DNA of 64,000 nt from Prochlorococcus sp. AG-388-F11 (GTDB taxonomy: Bacteria; Cyanobacteriota; Cyanobacteriia; PCC-6307; Cyanobiaceae), in the NCBI GenBank assembly GCA_003279845.1, contig QCGP01000005.1, positions 1 to 64,000 on the forward strand, given 5' to 3'. The translations under genes and the position numbers were made by a program. Below, one piece after another: positions 1 to 11,926 of this stretch (its first letter is position 1; each line of letters begins with the position of its first letter). Below the pieces are notes generated by a model that made no database searches, had not been told where the DNA came from, and saw nothing but the letters and a program-made list of their open reading frames with translations.

Positions 1-13
1 TTAAATAGTCTGA

Positions 14-415
14 ATGCATATTAATGATGCGGTGTTTTTAGAGGATCTATGTCCTAAGTTCAGATTGAGACAATGGCGAAAATCAATTCATAAATTTACA
101 GGAAAAAGCTGCATATATTGCGGGAAACCATCTGAATCTATTGACCATGTATTACCACGCAGCCAAGGTGGTTTAAGTACTACAGAAAACTGTGTCCCTG
201 CATGTCTTTCTTGTAATGGAGATAAATCAGATGAAAATGCTTTGGTTTGGTACAGGAGGCAAAAATTTTATGATCCTAGAAGAGCAATGGCTATAAGAGC
301 TTGGTTAGAGGGAGATTTAAGATTAGCTATTAGATTATTGCAATGGGCTAGTCCTAATTTTAAGGTGAATCATAAAAATTACGAACAGGATGAATCAAAA
401 TATAAAGCAGCTTGA
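14..415 (+). CDS. HNH endonuclease family protein
   Basis: ORF of 133 aa, in-frame TGA immediately upstream of ATG; CIYC...DHVLPRSQGG...NCVPACLSCNGDK pattern typical of HNH with paired CxxC. Confidence 0.8.
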   Translation: MHINDAVFLEDLCPKFRLRQWRKSIHKFTGKSCIYCGKPSESIDHVLPRSQGGLSTTENCVPACLSCNGDKSDENALVWYRRQKFYDPRRAMAIRAWLEGDLRLAIRLLQWASPNFKVNHKNYEQDESKYKAA

Positions 416-643
416 CTACCAAATCATACATGATTTTCTAGAGTTATAACCTTCACAGATATTTGCCAATTCTCCTGGCGCTTCCGAGAATATTAAAATT
501 GTAGACAATGAAATGAGAACAATAAATAACTTTTGGTAGAATTTAAAGTCAATTGAACTAATTTCTTTTTCTTTCAGACGAGTATAACTTTTACTAACGA
601 AGAAAGTTTCTGATTTTAAATCAGCCTTAACAGCTATTTTCAT
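416..643 (-). CDS. small conserved hypothetical protein with one hydrophobic segment
   Basis: 75 aa ORF; hydrophobic segment LFIVLISLSTILIF then Cys-containing tail CEGYNSRKSCMIW; abuts previous gene exactly. Confidence 0.5.
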   Translation of the reverse strand: MKIAVKADLKSETFFVSKSYTRLKEKEISSIDFKFYQKLFIVLISLSTILIFSEAPGELANICEGYNSRKSCMIW

Positions 644-679
644 TATTTAGGTAATACATATGTACTACCTTAATGCCTT

Positions 680-1558
680 ATGAATAATTTTGCAAGCTCA
701 CTAAAAAATATTAATAAATTCGTAATATTAGGATGTGGCTTTACTGGAAGTTTTTTTGCAAAAAGATTAAGACAATTTGGTTACAGTGTTCTTACTAGCT
801 CGAGATCTGAAAGCAAAGATCCAAATAGTTTTGTTTTTAACAGCGAAAAGAGACTAGTTCCTAGTGAAAAAATTTTTGATGGAGTTACTCATATTCTTAG
901 CTGCATACCTCCTGGCAAAAATGGTAATGATCCAGTATTAGGAAATCTCAAAAATAAGTTAAAAAATCTTAACCTTGAATGGATTGGATATTTATCTACC
1001 ACAGGCGTGTATGGGAACACGAAAGGTGATTGGGTATCTGAGATTAATCAGCCAGACCCTTTTCAAAAAAGAAGTCATAATAGGCTAAATTGCGAAAAAG
1101 AATGGATTGAATCAGGTTTACCCGTACAAATATTTAGGTTACCTGGTATTTATGGACCTGGAAGATCTACTTTTGAAGCAATTAAAAATAAAAAAATTCG
1201 AATCATAACAAAAAAAGATCAAGTATTTTCAAGGATTCATGTTGCCGATATTACGAATGCAATTATCTACCTATTACAAAATAAAGATTCTTTAGAGTTT
1301 CACCAAATTATTAATATTGCAGATGACGAACCGTGCTCGCAAATTGAAGTTATCCAATATTGTTACGATCTACTTGGTTTAAAAATGCCAAAGCCAACAT
1401 TATACGAGGATGCAAAACAAGAATTATCGCCTATTGCTAAATCTTTTTGGATGGAAAATAGAAGAGTTTCTAATAAACTATTATGTGAAACTCTGGGATA
1501 TAAACTAATTTATAAAAACTATAAACTAGGTTTGAAAAACTGCTTTTTAAGTATTTAA
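680..1558 (+). CDS. NAD-dependent epimerase/dehydratase family (SDR-like) protein
   Basis: N-terminal GCGFTGSFFAKRL Rossmann motif, IYGPGRS motif; 292 aa. Confidence 0.75.
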   Translation: MNNFASSLKNINKFVILGCGFTGSFFAKRLRQFGYSVLTSSRSESKDPNSFVFNSEKRLVPSEKIFDGVTHILSCIPPGKNGNDPVLGNLKNKLKNLNLEWIGYLSTTGVYGNTKGDWVSEINQPDPFQKRSHNRLNCEKEWIESGLPVQIFRLPGIYGPGRSTFEAIKNKKIRIITKKDQVFSRIHVADITNAIIYLLQNKDSLEFHQIINIADDEPCSQIEVIQYCYDLLGLKMPKPTLYEDAKQELSPIAKSFWMENRRVSNKLLCETLGYKLIYKNYKLGLKNCFLSI

Positions 1559-1577
1559 AAATAAATTTAAACACTTT

Positions 1578-2612
1578 ATGAATATCAAAAATCCTAATAA
1601 TAAATTTAAAATTATATTAACTGTTGGAGATGAGTCTGGAATAGGACCTGAAATAATATTAAAAGCTCTTTCTTCTGATGAGATACCAAAGAATACTGAC
1701 ATTATGTTAGTTGGTTCCAAAAAAAAGCTAAAAAATACTTATGTTCATCTAAAAAATCTCGGATTGGATAACCTTGCAAATCCTGATAATTTAGAAATTC
1801 ATGATTGCAAAATTTCTTCATCGCCTAATGAATCCAAATCAAATTATGGTAATTCAAGTTTCCATTACTTAACAAAAGCAATTGAAATTGTAATGCAATA
1901 TCCTAATTCTGCACTTGTAACAGGCCCAATTTGCAAGAAATCATGGTCTTTAGCAGGCCATTACTTTTCTGGACAGACTGAAGTACTAGCAAAATCATGT
2001 GGAGTTAAAAATGTTGGAATGTTATTTACAGCTAAATCACCATTTACAGATTGGAGATTTAATACCTTATTAGCTACAACTCACATACCACTTTCTGAAG
2101 TGCCAAAAAGACTAAATACAAAATTAATTCACGCTAAATTAGATCTTTTGAAAGAGTTTTGTATTACATATACTGAACAACCTACTTTAAAAGTTGCAGG
2201 TGTAAATCCTCATGCTGGCGAAGAAGGTATTTTGGGTAATGAAGAAAAAAATTGGCTCAATGATGCATTAATTACTTGGCATGAAAAGAATAAAATTGTT
2301 AAATTATTAGGTCCTTTATCACCAGATAGTTGCTGGACTTCTTCCGCCAAGGCCTGGAGAAGCAATGATGCTGAAAAACATGATGGAATTCTTGCTATGT
2401 ATCATGATCAAGGTTTAATCCCAATGAAGGTTATAGCTCATAATTACTCAGTAAACATGACAATAGGTTTACCATTTATAAGAACATCTCCTGATCATGG
2501 AACGGGTTTTGATATTGCTGGAAAAGGAATAGCTCAATCTCAAAGCATGATTGAAGCTATAAAAACTGCCGTAGATATGACTAAAAATTCAAGACTGCTT
2601 AACACGCATTAA
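1578..2612 (+). CDS. pdxA: 4-hydroxythreonine-4-phosphate dehydrogenase
   Basis: TVGDESGIGPEI, GVNPHAGEEGILG, AMYHDQGLIPMK, TSPDHGTGFDIAGKG motifs of PdxA. Confidence 0.92.
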   Translation: MNIKNPNNKFKIILTVGDESGIGPEIILKALSSDEIPKNTDIMLVGSKKKLKNTYVHLKNLGLDNLANPDNLEIHDCKISSSPNESKSNYGNSSFHYLTKAIEIVMQYPNSALVTGPICKKSWSLAGHYFSGQTEVLAKSCGVKNVGMLFTAKSPFTDWRFNTLLATTHIPLSEVPKRLNTKLIHAKLDLLKEFCITYTEQPTLKVAGVNPHAGEEGILGNEEKNWLNDALITWHEKNKIVKLLGPLSPDSCWTSSAKAWRSNDAEKHDGILAMYHDQGLIPMKVIAHNYSVNMTIGLPFIRTSPDHGTGFDIAGKGIAQSQSMIEAIKTAVDMTKNSRLLNTH

Positions 2613-3095
2613 AACTTGACCAAATTCAACAGGTGTTCCATTTTCAACGAGAATCTCTACTATTTCAGCATTGAATTCAGATTCAATTTCATTCATTAAT
2701 TTCATAGCTTCCAAAATACAGATAGTTTGTCCGACCTTAATATTATTTCCCACTTCAACGAAAGGATCCTCACCAGGCGCTGCAGCCCTATAGAAGGTCC
2801 CAACCATAGGAGATGTAATATCAGTGAGGTCTGAACGCCCAAGAGGAGCTAACTGAGGCTCCTCAGGCTCGTTTACTATTGGAACATTATCATTAATAGA
2901 TTTTTGAGTATTAATTGTTTGCCTTTCAAGTGAATTATTAGAAACTAAATTATTATTAACTTGGTTCTGATCAATTAAATTCCTTTTTATTTCAAGTTTA
3001 AAATCTTCTCCCTCTAGCGAGAACTCTTGTATATCACTTGTAGAGATTTTCTCTATTAAGCGATTTAAGTCTTCATGATCTAATTTCATAGCCAT
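2589..3095 (-). CDS. accB: acetyl-CoA carboxylase biotin carboxyl carrier protein
   Basis: C-terminal ILEAMKLMNEIESE biotinylation motif. Confidence 0.95.
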   Translation of the reverse strand: MAMKLDHEDLNRLIEKISTSDIQEFSLEGEDFKLEIKRNLIDQNQVNNNLVSNNSLERQTINTQKSINDNVPIVNEPEEPQLAPLGRSDLTDITSPMVGTFYRAAAPGEDPFVEVGNNIKVGQTICILEAMKLMNEIESEFNAEIVEILVENGTPVEFGQVLMRVKQS

Positions 3096-3655
3096 TAATT
3101 TTCACGTCCAAGGTAAGTGTCATTACGAGTATCAACTTTAATCATTTCTCCGACAGAAATAAATAAAGGAACCATAACTTGAGCACCTGTTTCTAGAATA
3201 GCTGGTTTAGTGCCCCCACTAGCAGTATCACCTTTAACACCAGGATCAGTCTCTTTAACTTTCAAAGTAATAGATATTGGAAGTTCTACTTCTAAAACTT
3301 TATCATTATGGAAAATTACATTAACCTCCATCCCCTCTTTCAAATACTTTGCACCTTTTCCGATTTGTTCAGCGGTGAGTCTTGTCTCTTCAAAACTTGT
3401 CATATCCATAAAAACATAATCACCAGACTCCACATAAGTATGCTGCAGGTTAGACTTCTCAAGGATAGCCTGCTGTACTGATTCTCCGGCTCGAAAAGTT
3501 TTTTCAACAACGTTGCCGCTTTGAACTGATTTTAATTTTGTTCGCACAAAAGCAGAACCCTTACCAGGCTTGACATGTAGAAATTCTACAACGCGCCAAA
3601 CTTGTCCATCCAATTCGATGGTAGTACCTGTGCGAAAATCGTTACTGGAAATCAT
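3095..3655 (-). CDS. efp: translation elongation factor P
   Basis: [40 protein letters not shown]; start trimmed to MISSNDF (ORF track extends to 3691). Confidence 0.95.
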   Translation of the reverse strand: MISSNDFRTGTTIELDGQVWRVVEFLHVKPGKGSAFVRTKLKSVQSGNVVEKTFRAGESVQQAILEKSNLQHTYVESGDYVFMDMTSFEETRLTAEQIGKGAKYLKEGMEVNVIFHNDKVLEVELPISITLKVKETDPGVKGDTASGGTKPAILETGAQVMVPLFISVGEMIKVDTRNDTYLGREN

Positions 3656-3698
3656 TCCTGTATTACATCCCCAAGGATCATAAACCTGCAAGAGTGCT

Positions 3699-4790
3699 AT
3701 GCAAAAATTCTTATCAAATCAGAACAAACTTTTTTTAATTCTATCAATTGTAATTTTACAGGTTTTTATCTTTAAACCTATTGAAGTACTAGCTGATTTA
3801 CCTACTGGAAATGCAGTAAAAGACCCTAATGCAATCCTCAGAAATGCACTCCCTATCAAGCAAGTTGAATTGCAAGAAATTCAACACAAATTGGAAGAAA
3901 CTAGCGACCTTGTAAGAGGAGGAAGATGGCCCGCTCTTGCTAAAACTGTTACAAAATGTCAATCTTTACTAAAAAAATACCAAAATAAAATTATTCAAGA
4001 ATTACCAAAAGATAAAAAGAAAATTGCTGAAAAAACATTTTTAGATCTCAAAGAAAATTTTGATAGCCTTCAAGATTATTCTAAATCAAAAGATAAATAC
4101 TCATTTATAGCGACCAGAAGAGATACTTTAGATAAAATAGGTGGACTAGAAGAATATTTTCTACCAAATGAATTTCCATACTCTATTCCCCAGGAATTTG
4201 ATAATTTACCAAGATTACTGGGCAGAGCAAAAGTCAATATAAAAACCTCCAAAGGAAATATGCAAGCTATCGTGGATGGATATAACGCCCCACTTACAGC
4301 AGGAGCATTTATAGATTTATCTTCAAAAAACTTCTATAAAGATTTACCTATCAACAGAGCAGAAGAATTTTTTGTACTGCAAACAGGTGATCCAATTGGC
4401 GAAGCTATTGGTTACATAGATCCTGAAACGAACGAAGAACGTCACGTCCCCCTAGAAATTAGAATTCCTAATGAAAAAGATACTTTTTATAATCAAACTT
4501 TTGAAGATTTAGGGCTTTACACAGAAACTCCAACATTACCTTTTGCAACACTTGGAACTCTAGGTTGGTCCCATTCGAATAACGCAGTTGATGATGGCTC
4601 ATCGCAATTTTTCTTCTTCTTGTATGAAGCAGAATTAAATCCAGCAGGTCGCAATTTAATTGACGGGAGGAATGCTGCGTTTGGTTATATTGTAGATGGA
4701 TTTGATGTATTAGAAGAGCTTACTAAAGATGACACAATAATTACAATTGATGTTTTAGAAGGAATTGAAAATCTCAAATTAAATGCATAA
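3699..4790 (+). CDS. cyclophilin-type peptidyl-prolyl isomerase, exported, TLP40/CYP38-like
   Basis: N-terminal signal peptide-like segment, helical N-terminal domain, C-terminal cyclophilin-like domain ([41 protein letters not shown]). Confidence 0.8.
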   Translation: MQKFLSNQNKLFLILSIVILQVFIFKPIEVLADLPTGNAVKDPNAILRNALPIKQVELQEIQHKLEETSDLVRGGRWPALAKTVTKCQSLLKKYQNKIIQELPKDKKKIAEKTFLDLKENFDSLQDYSKSKDKYSFIATRRDTLDKIGGLEEYFLPNEFPYSIPQEFDNLPRLLGRAKVNIKTSKGNMQAIVDGYNAPLTAGAFIDLSSKNFYKDLPINRAEEFFVLQTGDPIGEAIGYIDPETNEERHVPLEIRIPNEKDTFYNQTFEDLGLYTETPTLPFATLGTLGWSHSNNAVDDGSSQFFFFLYEAELNPAGRNLIDGRNAAFGYIVDGFDVLEELTKDDTIITIDVLEGIENLKLNA

Positions 4791-5769
4791 AGAAATATTA
4801 GAAAATATAGGGGAAAAAGAATTAATAAATAGGCTAGGAAAATTTATGCCTAAGAATCAAGTTTCAGATGATTGCGCTTTAATCAAAACTAAAAATGAAA
4901 ATTTACTTGTTAATACTGATTCTTTGGTAGAAAATGTTCATTTCAATGAAATTACTATTTGTCCTCAAGACCTTGGGTGGAAAGCAGTTGTTAGCAACAT
5001 CTCTGACCTATTATCCAGTGGGAGTAAGAAAACTATAGGTATTACAATAGGCTTAGTTCTACCTGCCAGAACTGAGTGGATTTGGGTTGAGGAATTATAC
5101 AAAGGAATAAATAAAGCATTAAAAGTATATGGTGGGATGATCCTAGGGGGAGATTGTTCAAAGGGAGATGAAAAAATCATTTCGATTACCGCCTTTGGGA
5201 TTCAAGGTGAACTTGAATTACGAAGAAACGCATGTAAACCAGGAGATATAATCTTAACTACAGGAATTCATGGACTTAGCAAACTAGGATTTTTGATACA
5301 AAATAATATAAATCACGATAATGAATTTTCTCTTAATAAAAGATTAATCAGTAAGTCCATAGAACATTTTTGTCGCCCTACAGTTTACCCAAATTTTCTA
5401 AATAATCTCCTCAAAACTCGCTCCAATAAAAAAATAAGAAGAATAGGATGTACTGATAGCAGTGATGGTCTATTTCAAGCCTTACAAGATTTAGCAATAG
5501 CTAGCAAATGTAAAGCGATCATAAATTATGAAAAAATACCTAAAGATAAGGATTGGCCCAAAGGCGCTAAATGGGATGAATATTATTTTTTTGGAGGTGA
5601 AGATTACGAATTAGTTTTCTCATTACCAAAAAAATGGGCAAAGAAATTATCCAAATTTAATAAAGATATTAAGGAAATTGGTTTTTTTGCTGATGGTGAA
5701 CCATCAATAGAATTTAAAGATAATAAAAAAAACAAATTATTTAATAAAACACCTTTCAAACATTTTTAA
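4783..5769 (+). CDS. thiL: thiamine-monophosphate kinase
   Basis: DDCALI, NTDSLVENVHF, GGDCSKGDEKIISITAFG, DSSDGL motifs. Confidence 0.92.
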   Translation: MHKEILENIGEKELINRLGKFMPKNQVSDDCALIKTKNENLLVNTDSLVENVHFNEITICPQDLGWKAVVSNISDLLSSGSKKTIGITIGLVLPARTEWIWVEELYKGINKALKVYGGMILGGDCSKGDEKIISITAFGIQGELELRRNACKPGDIILTTGIHGLSKLGFLIQNNINHDNEFSLNKRLISKSIEHFCRPTVYPNFLNNLLKTRSNKKIRRIGCTDSSDGLFQALQDLAIASKCKAIINYEKIPKDKDWPKGAKWDEYYFFGGEDYELVFSLPKKWAKKLSKFNKDIKEIGFFADGEPSIEFKDNKKNKLFNKTPFKHF

Positions 5770-6792
5770 TTATTCCCAATTTTTAGCAACAATCTCTGCT
5801 AAATCTACAACTCTCTGACTATAACCCCACTCATTGTCATACCATGCAAGGACCTTAACAAGATTATCTCCAATGCACATAGTGAGGTCGCTATCTACAA
5901 TTGATGATTCATTGGTACCTGCATAATCACTTGACACTAATGGTTCATCTCCATACTTAATAATGCCTTTCATGGAACCTAAAGAAGATTCCTTAAGAGC
6001 GTTATTGACTTCTTCGGCTGTGACAGATTTAGAAGATTCAAAAACGAAATCTACTGCTGAAACGTTGGGCGTTGGGACTCTCATTGCAATCCCTGTTAAT
6101 TTGCCTTTCATTTCTGGATATACCAGTGCTACTGCTTTTGCAGCACCTGTAGAAGTAGGAACGATGTTTGTAGCAGCAGCTCTAGCCCTTCTTAAATCTC
6201 TATGACTATTATCTAAAATTCTTTGATCGCCTGTATAACTATGAATCGTAGTCATCAAACCTTTATTAATCCCAAAAGTTTGGTCTAGGACTTTAACGAC
6301 TGGAGCTAAACAGTTTGTTGTGCAACTAGCATTACTCAAAATATCATAATCTTTATGTTTGTATGTATCAGCATTAACTCCAACTACATAAGTACCAACT
6401 CCATCGCCTTTACCGGGAGCAGTTAAGATAACTTTTTTTGCTCCTACCTCTAAATGCTTACTTGCACCTACGTCTGTATTAAAAACTCCAGTAGATTCAA
6501 TAACCAAATCTACACCCCAATCTTTCCAAGGAAGATTCATTGGGTTTCTATCAGAGAAACACTTAATTGTCTTGTTATTAATTACAAAAGTATTATCCGT
6601 ATATTGAATATCAACACCATCAAGTTGACCGAGGACTGAATCGTACTTTAATAGATGAGCATTAGTCTTAGGATCTGAGGTAACGTTAATTCCAACTACT
6701 TCAATATTGGTGTAAGCCCCTCTACTAAGCCAACAACGCATAAAGTTTCGACCAATTCTGCCAAAGCCGTTAATTGCAACACGCAAAGTCAT
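5770..6792 (-). CDS. gap2: glyceraldehyde-3-phosphate dehydrogenase (photosynthetic type)
   Basis: [36 protein letters not shown]. Confidence 0.96.
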   Translation of the reverse strand: MTLRVAINGFGRIGRNFMRCWLSRGAYTNIEVVGINVTSDPKTNAHLLKYDSVLGQLDGVDIQYTDNTFVINNKTIKCFSDRNPMNLPWKDWGVDLVIESTGVFNTDVGASKHLEVGAKKVILTAPGKGDGVGTYVVGVNADTYKHKDYDILSNASCTTNCLAPVVKVLDQTFGINKGLMTTIHSYTGDQRILDNSHRDLRRARAAATNIVPTSTGAAKAVALVYPEMKGKLTGIAMRVPTPNVSAVDFVFESSKSVTAEEVNNALKESSLGSMKGIIKYGDEPLVSSDYAGTNESSIVDSDLTMCIGDNLVKVLAWYDNEWGYSQRVVDLAEIVAKNWE

Positions 6793-6983
6793 AACTAAAA
6801 ATTTCTAAATGATTAACCTAAGTTGCTGATCATACTGAATTTTGTGCAATAACGTAAGGTTTTTTTGATTTATTAAGCAAATAAGTCTAGTTTTGTATTA
6901 ATTCAAGGAAAAAAAACATTTTTTTTAAAAAAAATAGCAAAATTTTACCTAGAAGTTATTTTGATTTAAGTAGAAGATAAACA

Positions 6984-8393
6984 TTGGATAAAAAATTACT
7001 TTTGAAAAGTCATTTTCATTTTATTGGGATCGGAGGGATTGGAATGTCAGCATTAGCAACAGGTTTGATTAAAAAGGGTTGTTCAGTTTCAGGATCTGAT
7101 TTAATTAAAAACAATGAAACTAATAAATTAGAGCAATTAGGTGCAGTAATATTTACTTCTCAAGTTCGACAAAATATTGAATTTGTAATTTCAAAATTTA
7201 CCAACAAATTGATTAATTTTGTTGTAAGCTCTGCAATCAAGCCAGAAAATGAAGAATTTTCGTACTGCAGAGAAAAAAATTTATCAATAAAACATCGTTC
7301 AGACATACTTGCAATGCTAATGCGAACCTACACCGCATTGGCAGTAGCAGGGAGCCACGGAAAAACATCAACCAGTACATTTCTCTCTACAATACTTGAG
7401 TTATGTACACATAATTCTTCTTCAATAACTGGAGGAATAATTCCTATCTACAACTCTAATTGTCATTTAGAAAATACAAAATACTTAGTAGCTGAAGTTG
7501 ATGAATCTGATGGTACGATTAATAAATATAAATCTGATATTGGAATAATCAATAACATTGATTTTGATCATTGCGATCACTTTTCTAATTTAAGTGAAGT
7601 CATATCTTCTTTTAAAAGTTTCGCTACAAACTCTAAAAAATTATTACTTAATTTTGATTGTGAAACCTCAAGAAATAATTTTCATTCTAATAGTAAGTGG
7701 TCAAACACTACAGCCAAAAAAGTTGATTATGCCTTAATCCCCACTCAAATTAATTCAAAATATACGATTGGAAAATATTATGAAAATGGAAATTTTATTA
7801 GTAGTTTAAACATCCCAATTCCAGGATTACACAATCTATCTAATATAACGGCAGCAATAGCAGCTTCAAGAATGATAGGTGTAGATTTTATTGAAATTAA
7901 GAAAAATATAAAATATCTTAAACTACCAAAAAAAAGATTTGAATTAAGAGGCCAAATAGATCAAAGATGTTTATATGATGATTATGCACATCACCCAAAC
8001 GAAATAAAAGAGACGATTAAATTAGGAAGATTATTTATTAAGCAAAAACATAATAATGAATTTCGAAAAAATAGATTAATAGCTATATTTCAACCTCATA
8101 GATATTCTCGAGTAAAACAATTTAGCAAAGAATTCGCTGAAGAATTATCAAAAGCAGATGTTATTTATATAACCAGTATTTATGGAGCAGGAGAAGTAAA
8201 CGAAGATAAAATTACGTCGAAAATTATCACTGATCTGATTTATAAAAAAAATAAAAATGTTAGTTATATAAACAATTATCATGAAATCACAAAGAATTTT
8301 TACGAATTAACTCAAAAAGGGGATTTAATTTTGAATATGGGAGCTGGTGATTGTCATAATTTCTGGTCAATTTTAAATGGAAAAAAAATTTAA
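6984..8393 (+). CDS. murC: UDP-N-acetylmuramate--L-alanine ligase
   Basis: FHFIGIGGIGMSALA, GSHGKTSTS, DDYAHHPNEI, FQPHRYSR; TTG start. Confidence 0.95.
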   Translation: MDKKLLLKSHFHFIGIGGIGMSALATGLIKKGCSVSGSDLIKNNETNKLEQLGAVIFTSQVRQNIEFVISKFTNKLINFVVSSAIKPENEEFSYCREKNLSIKHRSDILAMLMRTYTALAVAGSHGKTSTSTFLSTILELCTHNSSSITGGIIPIYNSNCHLENTKYLVAEVDESDGTINKYKSDIGIINNIDFDHCDHFSNLSEVISSFKSFATNSKKLLLNFDCETSRNNFHSNSKWSNTTAKKVDYALIPTQINSKYTIGKYYENGNFISSLNIPIPGLHNLSNITAAIAASRMIGVDFIEIKKNIKYLKLPKKRFELRGQIDQRCLYDDYAHHPNEIKETIKLGRLFIKQKHNNEFRKNRLIAIFQPHRYSRVKQFSKEFAEELSKADVIYITSIYGAGEVNEDKITSKIITDLIYKKNKNVSYINNYHEITKNFYELTQKGDLILNMGAGDCHNFWSILNGKKI

Positions 8394-8409
8394 AATCAAT
8401 AACTAATTA

Positions 8410-9303
8410 ATGAATAAAAAGATTTTTTCTGAGAACTGTAATTTAAGTAGTTATACAACTATTAAAGTAGGAGGAGTAGCTGAATACTTTGCTGAGCCAA
8501 GAAGTATTGACGAATTTTCATATCTAATAAAGTGGGCTAATTTGAACAAACAAAAATGCCAAATAATTGGCGCGGGTTCAAATCTTTTAATAAATAATAT
8601 TTTCATAAAAGGCTTAGTTATCTGTACAAAAAAAATGAAGTCATTAAAGATAGAGCCATCTTCAGGAATTGTTCATGCAGAAGCAGGAGTTATGCTACCA
8701 ACTTTATCTAATGCTCTTGCTAAAAATGGGTTGCAAGGAGGTGAATGGGCTGTCGGAATTCCAGGAACATTAGGAGGAGCAATTTATATGAATGCTGGTA
8801 CAGGTAATATATCTCTAGCAAAAAATCTTATTTCCGTAAAAGTTATAAATAATAAAACTAATGAAGAACTTCAAATTGAAAAAAAAGATATCACTTTTGA
8901 GTATAGATTTAGCTCTTTTCAAAGTAATGATTTAACAATTATTAGTGCAAAGCTACATTTTGAACCTAATGGAAATCTAGAACAATTAATTCAAACAACA
9001 AAAAATAACCTTAAATTAAAAACGGAAACGCAACCATATCATCTACCAAGTTTTGGTAGTGTTTTTAAAAATCCTGAAAATAATTATGCAGCGAAATTAA
9101 TTGATGATATAGGTTTAAAGGGATTTAAAATTGGGGGAGCAGAAATTTCTACAATGCATTCAAATTTTATAATTAACAATTATTCAGCAAGTTCAAGAGA
9201 TATTTATGAATTAATAACTGTAATTCAACAAAAAGTACTACAAAAAAAAGGAATTTATCTACAACCGGAAGTAAGAATGATTGGTTTTGACTATCCTAAT
9301 TAA
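8410..9303 (+). CDS. murB: UDP-N-acetylenolpyruvoylglucosamine reductase
   Basis: [33 protein letters not shown]. Confidence 0.95.
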   Translation: MNKKIFSENCNLSSYTTIKVGGVAEYFAEPRSIDEFSYLIKWANLNKQKCQIIGAGSNLLINNIFIKGLVICTKKMKSLKIEPSSGIVHAEAGVMLPTLSNALAKNGLQGGEWAVGIPGTLGGAIYMNAGTGNISLAKNLISVKVINNKTNEELQIEKKDITFEYRFSSFQSNDLTIISAKLHFEPNGNLEQLIQTTKNNLKLKTETQPYHLPSFGSVFKNPENNYAAKLIDDIGLKGFKIGGAEISTMHSNFIINNYSASSRDIYELITVIQQKVLQKKGIYLQPEVRMIGFDYPN

Positions 9304-9319
9304 AGAAACTTTTTTTAAA

Positions 9320-9670
9320 ATGGCGGGTTTTGGACTTCCTAACTTTGGACAACTTACAGAAGCTTTTAAAAAAGCTAAACAAATACAACAAGATGCTCAA
9401 AAATTACAAGATGAACTTGAAAATATGGAGATTGAAGGGAAAAGTGATGATGAAATGGTAAGAGTCTGGATAAGTGGGAACCAAGTTCCTTTAAAGGTGG
9501 AAGTGCAAGAAAATATTTTAAATTCAAATAAAGAAAAAATTGAGCAAAACATATTAGAAGCCATTCAAAAAGCTCATGAATTATCTACTACCACTATGAA
9601 AGAAAGAATGAATGATTTAACTGGTGGATTAAATCTTAATCTTCCGGGTTTTGATAATAGTGACTCTTAG
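9320..9670 (+). CDS. YbaB/EbfC family nucleoid-associated protein
   Basis: [40 protein letters not shown]; start trimmed to ATG 9320. Confidence 0.88.
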   Translation: MAGFGLPNFGQLTEAFKKAKQIQQDAQKLQDELENMEIEGKSDDEMVRVWISGNQVPLKVEVQENILNSNKEKIEQNILEAIQKAHELSTTTMKERMNDLTGGLNLNLPGFDNSDS

Positions 9671-10553
9671 AAGACTCCATCATTTCTTTATAAAAAGAAT
9701 ATCTTTCAAAAGATTTATTTAAATTACAGCCTTCATCATTCAAATGTAAGCAGTCCCGAAATTTACACCTAATTCCTTCATCGATTACTTGTTTATATAT
9801 TTCCGAATAAAGATTTGGTATCAACTTAATATCAACCCTTAGAGGTTGCATATTAAAACCTGGTGTATCAACAATATAACTTTGATTAGATATGGAAAAT
9901 AACTCAACATTTCGAGTGGTGTTTTTCCCTCTCTTAATTTTATTGGAAACTGGAGCAGTACTATTTTGAAGACCTGGAATTATCTTGTTAAGCAAAGTAG
10001 TTTTACCAACACCGGATGGGCCCATAAAAATCGAACACTTTTTTTTCTTTAACTGAGCTAATAAATCTTCAAATTGATCAGATTTATATAAATTTAAAAT
10101 AATTGCTTGATAACCCCATTTCTTGAATTTATCAAGTAAAAAAATCTGTTTTTTGTCTGATATTAAATCACACTTTGTCAAAACTAATGACACTTCTACC
10201 CCCATAGATTCTGCTGATATCAAAAACCTATTAACTTGAGATAAATTTAACTCTGGCTCTTCAACAGAAAAAGTTACGAATATGTTTGAAATATTTGCAA
10301 CTGATGGTCTATTTAATAAATTTTGTCTTTTTTTTAGACTTGCTATTACTGCCCGTTTGCTTGTTAAATCAATATTATCAATTTCTACTTCATCTCCAAC
10401 ATAAATAAATTGATCTTTGAAATTTATAGACTTTCTTACCTTACATAAAAATCTTTCGCTATTTCCAAAGTTTTCTTTATTTTTTAGGTCAACAAAGAAA
10501 AATTCATTAAATTTTTTCGTAACTAAACCTAAATTTTTACTATTAGTTTTCAT
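9636..10553 (-). CDS. rsgA: ribosome small subunit-dependent GTPase A
   Basis: Circularly permuted G motifs: [22 protein letters not shown]-terminal Cys/His zinc motif [14 protein letters not shown]. Confidence 0.92.
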   Translation of the reverse strand: MKTNSKNLGLVTKKFNEFFFVDLKNKENFGNSERFLCKVRKSINFKDQFIYVGDEVEIDNIDLTSKRAVIASLKKRQNLLNRPSVANISNIFVTFSVEEPELNLSQVNRFLISAESMGVEVSLVLTKCDLISDKKQIFLLDKFKKWGYQAIILNLYKSDQFEDLLAQLKKKKCSIFMGPSGVGKTTLLNKIIPGLQNSTAPVSNKIKRGKNTTRNVELFSISNQSYIVDTPGFNMQPLRVDIKLIPNLYSEIYKQVIDEGIRCKFRDCLHLNDEGCNLNKSFERYSFYKEMMESSKSHYYQNPED

Positions 10554-10773
10554 TCAGAATTTTTATTTTTAAAAATTTTTCATATTCATTGATTTGTTCA
10601 TAGAAACATCCCATCTCTTTTAAATTTTTTAATACCATTTCTTCTGGTTCACCTTTATCTAATTCAACAATAAGTTGTTCATTTTTGGATAACTTCTCTA
10701 AAGCCAATTTAATCTTGACGACGTTTAAAGGACATGGAACAGATTTCAGATCCAAATACTTTAAAAAAGTCAT
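10543..10773 (-). CDS. TusA/SirA-like protein
   Basis: LDLKSVPCPLNVVKIKLALEKL; 76 aa. Confidence 0.75.
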   Translation of the reverse strand: MTFLKYLDLKSVPCPLNVVKIKLALEKLSKNEQLIVELDKGEPEEMVLKNLKEMGCFYEQINEYEKFLKIKILNEN

Positions 10774-11897
10774 TAAGATTCTTTACCAAATAATTTACTA
10801 AATAGTCCACTACTGGAATTGATATTTTTATCTGAATACTGAGAAGCTAAATCCTCTAAAAGATTTCGCTCTTCATCAGTTATACGAGTTGGCAATTTTA
10901 CCTTTACTAGAACTTCGTGATTTCCTCTGGCAACTGGATTACCAAGTCTAGGTACCCCTTTATTCTCAAGGGAAAGAGTTGTATTTGGTTGCGTACCACT
11001 TGGAATTTTTAAATTAACTTTGCCATCAACTGTAGTAATTTCAACAGTATCTCCTAAAATTGCCTGTAAATAACTCACAACTATTTCTGAGTAAATAGTC
11101 ACACCATCTCTTTTTAATTTCGAATCATTCTTCACCTTGATAAAAACATAAAGATCCCCAGGTGGGCCTCCTTTCAAACCAACATTTCCCTCTCCGGAAA
11201 CTCTTAATTTAGTACCAGTATCAACTCCTGCAGGAATATTAATTCGTAATTTTTTCCTGACTTGCTTTACTCCATTACCACCGCAACTTGTACATGGATC
11301 TGAGATTATTTGACCAGTTCCATTACATGAAGGACATTCAGCTACTTGTGTGAAATTCCCAAAAGGTGTTCTCGTAGCTCTTCTAACTTGTCCACTTCCT
11401 CCACAAGTTGTGCAAGTTTTTGGTCCGGTTCCTGGTTTTGCACCTGTTCCCCTACAGACTTCACATGTCTCAAGATGAGGAATTGTAATTTCTCTTTGTT
11501 GGCCAAATATTGCATCTTTAAAATCAACATTAAGGTCATATCTTAAATCATCTCCTTGTTGAGGACCTCTTCTTTGAGTTCTTCCTCCCTGTGGAGTTTG
11601 CCCTCCAAAGCCATTAAAAAAGGTTTCAAATAAATCTGCAAACCCACCCATATCGCCCATATCAGGCATTCCCGCTGCACCTCCAAGACCAGCCTCTCCA
11701 AACTGATCATATCTAGCTCTAGTTTCAGGATCAGCTAATGCTTCATAAGCCTTACCAATTTCTTTAAATTTATCTTCAGCACCGGGTTCTTTATTAACGT
11801 CAGGATGATATTGTCTTGCTAATTTTCTATACGCCCTTTTTAAGGTATCAGCATCAGCATCTCGTGAAACTCCAAGTATTTGATAAAAATCAGCCAT
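10773..11897 (-). CDS. dnaJ: chaperone protein DnaJ
   Basis: J domain [14 protein letters not shown], four CxxCxGxG zinc repeats. Confidence 0.96.
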   Translation of the reverse strand: MADFYQILGVSRDADADTLKRAYRKLARQYHPDVNKEPGAEDKFKEIGKAYEALADPETRARYDQFGEAGLGGAAGMPDMGDMGGFADLFETFFNGFGGQTPQGGRTQRRGPQQGDDLRYDLNVDFKDAIFGQQREITIPHLETCEVCRGTGAKPGTGPKTCTTCGGSGQVRRATRTPFGNFTQVAECPSCNGTGQIISDPCTSCGGNGVKQVRKKLRINIPAGVDTGTKLRVSGEGNVGLKGGPPGDLYVFIKVKNDSKLKRDGVTIYSEIVVSYLQAILGDTVEITTVDGKVNLKIPSGTQPNTTLSLENKGVPRLGNPVARGNHEVLVKVKLPTRITDEERNLLEDLASQYSDKNINSSSGLFSKLFGKES

Positions 11898-11926
11898 TAA
11901 ACAACGCTCAAGTAAAAATTTGGAAT

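Noticed and set aside
14-415. HNH gene as a homing endonuclease or mobile element
   Set aside because: No intron/intein, inverted repeats or insertion junction visible; looks like a standalone conserved HNH protein.
6793-6983. Possible ncRNA or switch in the gap2-murC divergent intergenic region
   Set aside because: Only A/T homopolymer-rich sequence and weak imperfect inverted repeats; most simply a double promoter region.
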